The translations under genes were made by a program, and so were the position numbers. Positions 1 through 5,936 of a stretch of DNA of 6,773 bases are shown here, in pieces (positions within the stretch are counted from its first letter, which is position 1; every line of letters starts with the position of its first letter). The notes under the pieces are model-generated. The model saw only the letters and a list, made by a program, of their open reading frames with translations. It did not search any database and was not told the origin of the DNA. This stretch comes from an uncultured Bacteroidota bacterium (GTDB lineage: Bacteria; Bacteroidota; Bacteroidia; Flavobacteriales; Flavobacteriaceae): contig CAIJFC010000103.1 of the NCBI GenBank assembly GCA_903819815.1, forward strand, positions 1-6,773, written 5' to 3'.

Positions 1-1010
1 AGCCAATATATTTTCTTTCTATCCTTTTTATTGTTGCTATTACGCTCAGTTTTGCAATAAAAATTGGGACGCCAATTTATTTAGAAATCCCAAAAGGTTG
101 GCCAAAAACCAAATATAATTTTTCGAAAAATCCATTAACTGAAGAAGGTTTTCAATTGGGACGCAAATTGTTTTATGATCCAATTTTGTCACGAGATAAC
201 ACTATTTCTTGTACGAGTTGTCATTTGCAAGCTACAGGATTTACGCATGTTGATCATGAATTAAGTCATGGAATTGATGGAAAGATTGGAACCCGAAATT
301 CACTTGCTTTGATGAATTTGGCGTGGTCAGATAATTTTATGTGGGATGGCGGTGTTAATCATTTGGATGTGCAACCCATAAATCCTATTACAAGTCCTGT
401 AGAAATGGATGAAACACTCGCCAACGTAGTATTCAAGTTGCAAAAAAGTGAAAATTATCCACAATTATTTAAAGAGGCATTTGGTGATTCGAAAATTACC
501 GGGCAACATCTTTTGAAGGCGCTTTCGCAATTTGTGGTAATGTTAAAATCGAGTAATTCTAAATATGATAAAGTCATTAGAAAAGAAGCCGAATTTAACG
601 AAAAAGAAAAAAATGGGTATCGTATTTTCAAAGCTAATTGTGCGAGTTGCCATAAAGAACCATTATTTACCGGGGACAAATTTGAGCGAAATGGATTGAC
701 TTTGGACACTACATTAAACGATATTGGAAGAGAACGAATTACAAATAATTTAGAAGATAGAATGCGATTCAAAGTTCCGACTTTGCGAAACATTCAATTT
801 ACGGCGCCTTATATGCATGACGGAAGATTTAAAAAATTATCAGACGTTATTAAGCATTATAACTCCCTTGGAAATGACGAAAATTTACCCAAACAATTAA
901 AAAAACCAATGAATTTATCCGACAATGAACGCGTTGATTTGCTCGCTTTTTTGCATACTTTGACCGACTTAGAATTTCTTTTTGATCCTAAGTTTTCATT
1001 TCCAAAATAA
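1..1010 (+). CDS. Di-heme cytochrome c peroxidase / MauG-family protein (5' end cut by window)
   Basis: Exported di-heme c-type cytochrome of the bacterial cytochrome c peroxidase/MauG family, expected to reduce H2O2 or oxidise a partner protein in the periplasm. The frame is open from the first base (first full codon at position 3), giving 335 visible residues; a TTG at 156 is not a credible start because the conserved N-terminal part lies upstream of it. Visible residues 3-19 are a hydrophobic signal peptide or membrane anchor. Next comes a flavobacterial-looking segment (PKGWP, NPLTEEGFQLGRKLFYDP). Two haem-binding CXXCH motifs follow, CTSCH (bases 210-224) and CASCH (639-653), each in its own cytochrome domain. 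The FMWDGG...PVEM region between them and the later TAPYMHDGRF segment are typical of the family. Probably only a few N-terminal residues are missing. The YHYH-domain gene follows 70 bp downstream. The family call is firm; the substrate is unknown. Confidence 0.93.
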   Translation, partial: PIYFLSILFIVAITLSFAIKIGTPIYLEIPKGWPKTKYNFSKNPLTEEGFQLGRKLFYDPILSRDNTISCTSCHLQATGFTHVDHELSHGIDGKIGTRNSLALMNLAWSDNFMWDGGVNHLDVQPINPITSPVEMDETLANVVFKLQKSENYPQLFKEAFGDSKITGQHLLKALSQFVVMLKSSNSKYDKVIRKEAEFNEKEKNGYRIFKANCASCHKEPLFTGDKFERNGLTLDTTLNDIGRERITNNLEDRMRFKVPTLRNIQFTAPYMHDGRFKKLSDVIKHYNSLGNDENLPKQLKKPMNLSDNERVDLLAFLHTLTDLEFLFDPKFSFPK

Positions 1011-1080
1011 AAGTGCAAGAAAAATTGTAAATTTTCGTCTAAAATAAAAAATATATAAAGAACTACCTATATTTAAATTT

Positions 1081-2466
1081 ATGAAAAAAACCATTACACT
1101 TTTAACCTTTTTAACGGCATTAATTTCAAATGCACAAACCAATCCGGCTATTACAAGTTGGTTAGTTAATACAACCGGAATTACTGGTCGACATTATGTT
1201 GCCGGAAATTCAACACCGGTAACCGACGCTGTTCAAGCGAATGTTCAAACAGTTCAATACAATTCCACTAATGTATATGTTTCAGCGACTGGAATTCCAG
1301 CTTATATTACTGGACCTTTTCAAGGAAACCCAACAACTGGTGCTCCAACTCCACAAAATAAAATATTTAAATTTTCAGTAAATCCTACTCAAAACACTGG
1401 AACTCTTTCGACTACCACTGGAGGAAATATTGGCGTATTTAAAAATGGTGTAGCTTTATTTGATTATCGTGACGGTGTTGCTTGGAGTAGCACAACAAAT
1501 GCATTATGTGGTGGTCCTGGAAATCCTCCTTGTGCTGGTGGTCCGGGTACAACTCAAGCATGGAACAGAGATGCAATACCCGCTGAAATGAGTGGTTTTG
1601 ATTGTTCAAAAGCACATCCAGCTAATGGTAATTATCATCATCACCAAAATCCAAGTGCCTTTAATTTGGATATAAATGTTTTATCAACAATTTGTAACAC
1701 CTATCCTTCTGATGGATTGTATGTTATTGATTCAAATGTACATTCCCCATTAATAGGTTTTGCATACGATGGTTTTCCAATTTATGGAGCTTATGCTTAT
1801 ACCAATACTAATGGAACTGGAGCAATTGCAAGAATGAAATCAAGTTATCAATTACGCACCAATACAACAAGAGTTAATGGCCCCGCTATAAATCAAGTGG
1901 TTGGAACACAAACATTATTTAATGGGTATTTTAGAGAAGATTATGAATATGTGGCGCATCCAACTGACCCAACCTATTTAGACTCACACAATGGTAGAAT
2001 TTGTAATACACCCGAATATCCAGTTTCTCTATATCCAAATGGTATCTATTGCTATTTTGCTACTGTTGATGCCAATCATAATTCTGCTTATCCTTATGTA
2101 GTAGGCCCTACTTTTTATGGTACTGTTTGTACAAGTGCCCAAGGTTCTGACTGTAATACAGTAACAACAATTCCAAGTGGAACAACAACATATTTAGCCA
2201 ATAATACTTTTAATTTTAATGATACTAAAATTACTATTGCGCCAAATCCTGCTCAGGATTTCATTGCTATTCAATCGCAAATGGCTGAAATTGATTTGAA
2301 AGTCGAATTAATTGATGAATTAGGAAAAGTAGTTAAAACCAGTCAGATTCTTCAAGGAAGCACCTTAAGCATAATTGAAACCGATACTATTTACAATGGA
2401 ATTTATTTCGTCAAAATTTCGGATGGAAAAAATTCAAAAAGTTTAAAAGTCATTATAAATAAATAA
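1081..2466 (+). CDS. Secreted YHYH-domain protein with T9SS type A sorting domain
   Basis: A 461-residue exported protein. Residues 1-19 form a signal peptide (charged MKKT start, hydrophobic core, probable cleavage after SNAQ). The central region (about 120-350) matches the YHYH domain. It has a histidine cluster in HPANGNYHHHQNP (177-191; YHHH here instead of YHYH), the HSPLIGFAYDGFPIYGAYAY block (221-240), and EDYEYV...NGRICNTPEYP (286-314). Eight cysteines lie between 143 and 358, which suits disulfides in an exported protein. Residues about 384-461 (APNPAQDFIAI ... NGIYFVKISDG ... LKVIINK) are a type A C-terminal sorting domain, so the protein should cross the outer membrane by the type IX system and be released or surface-anchored. 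The biochemical role of YHYH domains is not established; metal binding through the histidines is my inference. The ATG at 1081 is set by the signal peptide. No clear Shine-Dalgarno site or TAnnTTTG promoter is visible in 1011-1080, so co-transcription with the upstream cytochrome gene is possible. Confidence 0.92.
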   Translation: MKKTITLLTFLTALISNAQTNPAITSWLVNTTGITGRHYVAGNSTPVTDAVQANVQTVQYNSTNVYVSATGIPAYITGPFQGNPTTGAPTPQNKIFKFSVNPTQNTGTLSTTTGGNIGVFKNGVALFDYRDGVAWSSTTNALCGGPGNPPCAGGPGTTQAWNRDAIPAEMSGFDCSKAHPANGNYHHHQNPSAFNLDINVLSTICNTYPSDGLYVIDSNVHSPLIGFAYDGFPIYGAYAYTNTNGTGAIARMKSSYQLRTNTTRVNGPAINQVVGTQTLFNGYFREDYEYVAHPTDPTYLDSHNGRICNTPEYPVSLYPNGIYCYFATVDANHNSAYPYVVGPTFYGTVCTSAQGSDCNTVTTIPSGTTTYLANNTFNFNDTKITIAPNPAQDFIAIQSQMAEIDLKVELIDELGKVVKTSQILQGSTLSIIETDTIYNGIYFVKISDGKNSKSLKVIINK

Positions 2467-2470
2467 AAAT

Positions 2471-2503
2471 AAAAAAGCTCCTCAGACATTGAGGAGCTTT
2501 TTT
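2471..2503. terminator. Bidirectional intrinsic terminator between convergent genes
   Basis: Perfect inverted repeat with a 14-bp stem: AAAAAAGCTCCTCA at 2471-2484 pairs with TGAGGAGCTTTTTT at 2490-2503 around a 5-nt loop. The GC-rich core is flanked by an A-run on one side and a T-run on the other, so it has a U-tract in either direction. It lies 4 bp past the stop of the YHYH gene and 18 bp past the stop of the convergent minus-strand gene, so it can serve both. Confidence 0.9.
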
Positions 2504-2521
2504 AATTAGACTTTTTTATTA

Positions 2522-2950
2522 TTAAAAAGCGACATTCCATCTTGGTAATTTTCCATTATCCGTAAGGAAATTTTGCAATATTTGTCCTTCAATAAAGGTT
2601 GGGATTACTTTTGTTTTAGCGTTAAAAGTATCGTACCAATATACCTCTAGCCGATCTATATTTTCTAACTTCATTTGTGCAGGCCAAGAATATTTTCTTC
2701 CTGTTTTTGCAAATTGATGGCCATTTACAATTTTATCAAACAAACCGCCATTTTTGCTTTTCAAGGTACCGTCGTTTTGAACCGTTCCGGTAGAACCCAC
2801 CATAATTAATTCCTTATTCTCTTCATTTACCTCATAAACCAAAAAGATGCCACTCCCCGATTCTGGTGCATTGCATACGATTTCTAAATTATCATTAGCC
2901 GTAAATGTAAAACTATTATTTTGCTTGAATTTTTTTAACTCTTTATACAT
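2522..2950 (-). CDS. Small protein of unknown function with GIY-YIG-like features
   Basis: A 142-residue cytoplasmic protein with no signal peptide or membrane segment; I do not recognise a named family with certainty. The ATG at 2950 (MYKELKKFKQNN) is preferred because an A-rich stretch precedes it. A GTG at 2992 would add 14 residues but has weaker context. The layout resembles a GIY-YIG domain: SGIFLVYE (residues about 33-40) in the place of GIY, ELIMVGSTG (47-55) in the place of YIG, a helix GLFDKIVNG (69-77), a strand LEVYWYDT (101-108), and a final helix IEGQILQNFLTDNGKLPRWN (120-139) carrying the expected Glu (121) and Asn (139). The two usual tyrosines are Phe36 and Met50, and the helix Arg appears to be Lys73, so nuclease activity is doubtful. 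It converges on the YHYH gene and lies downstream of sucD, separated from it by a terminator. The coding call is solid; the fold is inference. Confidence 0.82.
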   Translation of the reverse strand: MYKELKKFKQNNSFTFTANDNLEIVCNAPESGSGIFLVYEVNEENKELIMVGSTGTVQNDGTLKSKNGGLFDKIVNGHQFAKTGRKYSWPAQMKLENIDRLEVYWYDTFNAKTKVIPTFIEGQILQNFLTDNGKLPRWNVAF

Positions 2951-3003
2951 ATTTCTGTTTTTTTGGTTTCCAATAAGAAAATTTTCAACCACTTTTAATA
3001 ATT

Positions 3004-3030
3004 AAAAAAGCCCCACAAATGCGGAGCTTT
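3004..3030 (-). terminator. Intrinsic terminator downstream of sucD
   Basis: Read on the minus strand, AAAGCTCCGC (3030-3021) pairs with GTGGGGCTTT (3016-3007) around a 4-nt loop. The 10-bp stem has two G-T wobbles and runs into a T-tract (3009-3004). It starts about 25 bp after the sucD stop. The plus-strand side has only a three-base T-run, so it should act on minus-strand transcripts. Confidence 0.8.
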
Positions 3031-3055
3031 GGAATTTGATATTTTAATTAGGAAA

Positions 3056-3928
3056 TTAACCTAAAACTTCTTTTACTTTTTTACCAATTTCAGCAGGAGA
3101 ATCAACTACGTGAATACCACATTCTCTCATAATTCGTTTTTTGGCTTCTGCTGTATCGTCTGCACCGCCAACAATTGCTCCAGCATGTCCCATTGTCCTT
3201 CCTTTTGGAGCTGTTTCGCCAGCAATAAAACCAATAACAGGTTTTCTGTTTCCATCGGCTTTAATCCATTTGGCAGCATCCGCTTCCAATTGACCACCAA
3301 TTTCACCAATCATTACGATACATTTGGTTTCTGGATCGTTCATTAATAATTCAACAGCTTGTTTTGTTGTGGTTCCAATAATTGGGTCACCGCCAATTCC
3401 AATAGCAGTTGTAATTCCTAACCCTTGTTTTACTACTTGATCAGCAGCTTCATAGGTTAATGTTCCTGATTTCGAAACAATTCCAACCGTTCCTTTTTTG
3501 AAAACAAAACCGGGCATAATTCCCACTTTTGCTTCTCCTGGCGTAATTACCCCTGGACAATTTGGTCCGATTAACGTACAATTTCTTCTTTTTATATATT
3601 CATTTGCCTTAATCATATCGGCAACTGGAATTCCTTCTGTAATGGTAATAATCACTTTTATTCCTGCATCGGCGGCTTCCATAATAGCATCTGCAGCAAA
3701 TGCAGGTGGCACAAAAATGATAGTTGTATCGGCTCCAGCTTGTTCAACGGCATCTTTTACGGTATTGAAAACAGGACGGTCTAAATGTGTCGTTCCCCCT
3801 TTTCCTGGAGTTACACCACCAACCACATTGGTTCCGTATTCAATCATTTGTGAAGCATGAAATGTCCCTTCACTTCCAGTAAAACCTTGAACAATTATTT
3901 TTGAATCTTTATTAACTAAAACGCTCAT
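3056..3928 (-). CDS. sucD: Succinyl-CoA ligase (ADP-forming) subunit alpha
   Basis: Alpha subunit of succinyl-CoA synthetase, the TCA-cycle enzyme that converts succinyl-CoA to succinate with formation of ATP (or GTP); it works with the SucC beta subunit in the cytoplasm. The 290-residue length is normal for the family. Residues 15-21 (GFTGSEG) begin the N-terminal Rossmann-type CoA-binding domain. VVGGVTPGKGG (35-45), GPNCPGVI (121-128) and IGIGGDP (176-182) are characteristic family blocks. The active-site histidine that carries the phosphate is His248 in TMGHAGAIVGG. The start MSVLVNKDSK is the standard N-terminus, reached from an A-rich leader. sucC is not adjacent in this window. A promoter lies just upstream and a terminator just downstream, so sucD can be expressed as a single gene, although read-through from the lpx-side genes is not excluded. 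Confidence 0.98.
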   Translation of the reverse strand: MSVLVNKDSKIIVQGFTGSEGTFHASQMIEYGTNVVGGVTPGKGGTTHLDRPVFNTVKDAVEQAGADTTIIFVPPAFAADAIMEAADAGIKVIITITEGIPVADMIKANEYIKRRNCTLIGPNCPGVITPGEAKVGIMPGFVFKKGTVGIVSKSGTLTYEAADQVVKQGLGITTAIGIGGDPIIGTTTKQAVELLMNDPETKCIVMIGEIGGQLEADAAKWIKADGNRKPVIGFIAGETAPKGRTMGHAGAIVGGADDTAEAKKRIMRECGIHVVDSPAEIGKKVKEVLG

Positions 3929-3957
3929 AGTGTGTTTATTTTTTTTTAATAGTTGTG

Positions 3958-3988
3958 CAAAAGTAAGGCTTTGATAATTATATTTAAA
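3958..3988 (-). promoter_or_regulatory. Putative Bacteroidota sigma-A promoter of sucD
   Basis: On the minus strand, TACTTTTG (3965-3958) matches the Bacteroidota -7 element TAnnTTTG exactly. TTTA (3988-3985) lies 19 nt upstream, where the TTTG-like -33 element is expected, with one mismatch. Transcription would start near 3951-3954, leaving a leader of about 25 nt, A-rich, before the sucD ATG at 3928. The position between sucD and the preceding gene supports the call; activity is inferred from motif match only. Confidence 0.6.
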
Positions 3989-4016
3989 GCTTTTTAGGGA
4001 TAAAAATTTAGAAATA

Positions 4017-4379
4017 TTATGAAATTTGACTCATTTGAAATCCGCGGTACAATTTATTGTCTTTTATTTCCCAAATCACCATAAATTCTGCTAATAATAT
4101 ATCTTCTCGAGGATTTTCAACCGTTTTTACAAAATGAGAATAACGAACAGAAATTAAATCGCCTTCTTTTATAAGATGTGAAATTTTGACTTTGGAACGA
4201 ATATAAGATCGATTCAATTCATTTGCTAAGGCTAATAAATCATCGCGTCGCATTTGAAAAAAACCTTTGCTGCTATTCCAATCCAAGATGATTTCAGGAT
4301 GTAAAAAAGTGTCCAAAACAGCGCTATTTATCAAAGCGTCGGATTTATAGAAATCCAGAATCAATTTTTTTGAACTCAT
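4017..4379 (-). CDS. NTF2/SnoaL-like small protein
   Basis: A 120-residue soluble protein that looks like a member of the NTF2/SnoaL-like alpha+beta barrel superfamily. It has an N-terminal helical part (KKLILDFYKSDALIN, LDTFLHPEIILDWNSSKGF), a middle helix (RRDDLLALANELN, about 45-57), then paired strands VKISHLIKEGDLISVRYSHFV (64-84) and LLAEFMVIWEIKDNKLYRGFQMSQ (95-118). The typical pattern of a strand entering a 'WEIKDNKL' turn and a closing strand is clear. No catalytic residues can be assigned from sequence alone. Only 2 bp separate its ATG from the stop of the LpxD-family gene, so the two are almost certainly co-transcribed and perhaps translationally coupled. No strong terminator follows before the sucD promoter. 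The superfamily call is by pattern; a lipid-related role is only suggested by position. Confidence 0.85.
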   Translation of the reverse strand: MSSKKLILDFYKSDALINSAVLDTFLHPEIILDWNSSKGFFQMRRDDLLALANELNRSYIRSKVKISHLIKEGDLISVRYSHFVKTVENPREDILLAEFMVIWEIKDNKLYRGFQMSQIS

Positions 4380-4381
4380 AT

Positions 4382-5311
4382 TTACTTCAATTTAGATAGG
4401 ATTTCGGGAATTTTTTTAATGTTGGCCAATTGCTTCAATTTTTCTCTTGATTCTTCAATTGGGGTTCCAAAATACGTTTTTCCACCTTCAACCGATTTGG
4501 TAACGCCTGTTTGGCCAAGAATTACTGCTTTTTCGCCAATTGTAATGCCACTTGTAGTTCCAACTTGTCCCCAAAGTGTTACTTCGTCTTTGATAATTAC
4601 GCAACCCGCAATTCCAGTTTGTGAAGCAATTAAACATTTTTTACCAATAACCGTATCGTGTCCAACATGAACCTGATTGTCAATTTTTGTTCCTTCGCCA
4701 ATAGTTGTATCTCCTGTAACGCCTTTGTCAATGGTGCATAATGCACCAATTCCGACATTGTTTCCGATTACCACGCGGCCACCAGAAATTAATTGGTCAA
4801 AACCCTCTTCTCTTTTTTTATAATAAAAAGCATCGGCACCAAGAATAGTTCCAGCGTGAATGATAACATTATCTCCAATTATAGTATAATCATAAATGGA
4901 AACATTGGAATGAATTAAACAGTTTTTTCCGATTTCAACATGATTTCCAACAAAACTATTTGGCTGTATTACAGTTCCTTCACCAATTTTAGCTGAAGCA
5001 GAAATTGAAGTATTTGAAGCTTGAAATGGTTTGAAAAATTTGGTCAAAACATTAAAATCTCGAAAAGGATCATCCGAAATCAACAACGCTTTTCCATCCG
5101 GACAATCTACATTTTTATTAATCAAAACTATTGTAGCAGCCGATTGTAAAGCTTTGTCATAATACTTTGGATGGTCAACAAAAACGATATCACCTGGTTC
5201 AACAACATGAATTTCGTTCATTCCCAAAACAGGAAAATGGGCATCACCAACAAATTCGCATCCAATTATAGAAGCAATTTCTTGAAGAGTTTGAATTTTA
5301 GGGAATTTCAT
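4382..5311 (-). CDS. lpxD: LpxD-family UDP-3-O-(3-hydroxyacyl)glucosamine N-acyltransferase
   Basis: Acyltransferase of the LpxD family, which transfers a 3-hydroxyacyl chain from acyl carrier protein to the 2-amino group of UDP-3-O-acylglucosamine, the third step of lipid A synthesis. Residues 1-100 form the N-terminal uridine-binding-type domain (ending near FFKPF, 92-96). Residues about 103-272 are hexapeptide repeats of a left-handed beta-helix ([ILV]G-x4 turns such as AKIGEG, VEIGKN, TIIGDN). GGRVVIGNNVGIGALCTID (177-195) is typical of LpxD, and the catalytic histidine is expected to be His218 in DNQVHVGHDTVIG. The final 30-odd residues are helical and Lys-rich. At 309 residues it is shorter than the 341-residue E. 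coli LpxD, mostly at the ends. It sits after efp rather than before lpxC. From memory, flavobacteria carry a further LpxD in that other position, so this may be a second paralogue with its own acyl or sugar preference. Confidence 0.92.
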   Translation of the reverse strand: MKFPKIQTLQEIASIIGCEFVGDAHFPVLGMNEIHVVEPGDIVFVDHPKYYDKALQSAATIVLINKNVDCPDGKALLISDDPFRDFNVLTKFFKPFQASNTSISASAKIGEGTVIQPNSFVGNHVEIGKNCLIHSNVSIYDYTIIGDNVIIHAGTILGADAFYYKKREEGFDQLISGGRVVIGNNVGIGALCTIDKGVTGDTTIGEGTKIDNQVHVGHDTVIGKKCLIASQTGIAGCVIIKDEVTLWGQVGTTSGITIGEKAVILGQTGVTKSVEGGKTYFGTPIEESREKLKQLANIKKIPEILSKLK

Positions 5312-5328
5312 TTTTTAGTTTGACTAAA

Positions 5329-5895
5329 TTATTCTTTCACACGCTCCATATAAGAGCCTGTTGTCGTGTCAATTTTAATTTTATCCCCTTCATTAATAAA
5401 CAAGGGAACGTTTACAATAGCGCCGGTTTCAACGGTTGCTGGCTTTGTTGCATTAGTTGAAGTATTTCCTTTAACACCTGGCTCTGAATAAGTTACTATC
5501 AAAACTACCGAGGCTGGCATATCTACTGATAATGGCAAATCGGTTTCGGTATTGATGCTAATCATCACGTTTTCTCCTTCTTTAAGCAAATCTGGTGAAT
5601 CTAAAATGTCTTTATTTAAAGAAATTTGTTCAAAAGTTTCAACATTCATAAAATGAAACAAATTACCTTCCGGATATAAAAATTGGAATTTGTGGTTTTC
5701 CACACGAACTTCTTCAATTTTATGTCCTGCAGAAAAAGTGTTATCTAGTACTTTTCCGTTGGTCAAACTTTTTAGTTTTGTACGAACAAATGCTGGCCCT
5801 TTCCCAGGTTTAACATGAAGAAATTCAATGATTTTATAAATATCATTGTTGTATTTTATGCACAATCCGTTTTTAATATCTGATGTAGATGCCAT
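5329..5895 (-). CDS. efp: Translation elongation factor P
   Basis: Elongation factor P binds between the P and E sites of the ribosome and relieves stalling at consecutive prolines. The 188-residue length and three-domain layout are standard. The N-terminal KOW-like domain (about 1-62) carries the tip loop KPGKGPAF, whose Lys32 corresponds to the residue modified in E. coli EF-P (Lys34). A central OB domain follows (about 65-125). The C-terminal OB domain (130-188) has the signature VETGAIVNVPLFINEGDKI and ends with GSYMERVKE. The start MASTSDIKNG is the normal flavobacterial N-terminus, preceded by A-rich sequence. It lies 41 bp after lpxA and 17 bp before the LpxD-family gene, inside a lipid A run. 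The modification, if any, cannot be told from this window: no epmA/epmB-like gene is present. Confidence 0.97.
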   Translation of the reverse strand: MASTSDIKNGLCIKYNNDIYKIIEFLHVKPGKGPAFVRTKLKSLTNGKVLDNTFSAGHKIEEVRVENHKFQFLYPEGNLFHFMNVETFEQISLNKDILDSPDLLKEGENVMISINTETDLPLSVDMPASVVLIVTYSEPGVKGNTSTNATKPATVETGAIVNVPLFINEGDKIKIDTTTGSYMERVKE

Positions 5896-5936
5896 ATTTT
5901 TGGTTTTTTATTCGTTATAAATTATTTAAAAATAAA

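Noticed and set aside
455..793. 112-codon minus-strand open frame inside the cytochrome peroxidase gene.
   Set aside because: The plus-strand frame carries the haem motifs and family signatures across the whole stretch, so this is a shadow.
1021..1035. Small AT-only inverted repeat (AAAATT-gta-AATTTT) after the cytochrome gene.
   Set aside because: The stem is six A-T pairs with no GC core, too weak to call a terminator in AT-rich DNA.
1068..1075. TATATTTA, a partial match to the TAnnTTTG promoter element before the YHYH gene.
   Set aside because: The final base is wrong, no clear -33 element is seen, and the transcript would begin almost at the ATG; chance matches are common in such AT-rich sequence.
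2951..2992. Possible 14-residue N-terminal extension of the small minus-strand protein from a GTG at 2992.
   Set aside because: The ATG at 2950 has a better A-rich upstream context typical of Bacteroidota, and the extension shows no recognisable domain sequence.
2471..3030. The two hairpins share a GCTCC/GGAGC-type core and A/T flanks, which could suggest a dispersed repeat.
   Set aside because: The stems differ in length and sequence outside the core, and both sit exactly where terminators are expected, so independent terminators explain them.
3498..3860. 120-codon open frame on the plus strand inside sucD.
   Set aside because: It is antisense to a highly conserved gene and its translation resembles no known family; it is a reading-frame shadow.
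4690..4990. Repeated short motifs in the LpxD-family and LpxA coding regions that might look like a DNA repeat array.
   Set aside because: They encode the imperfect hexapeptide repeats of the left-handed beta-helix; there is no exact nucleotide repeat or spacer pattern, so this is not CRISPR or a tandem DNA repeat.
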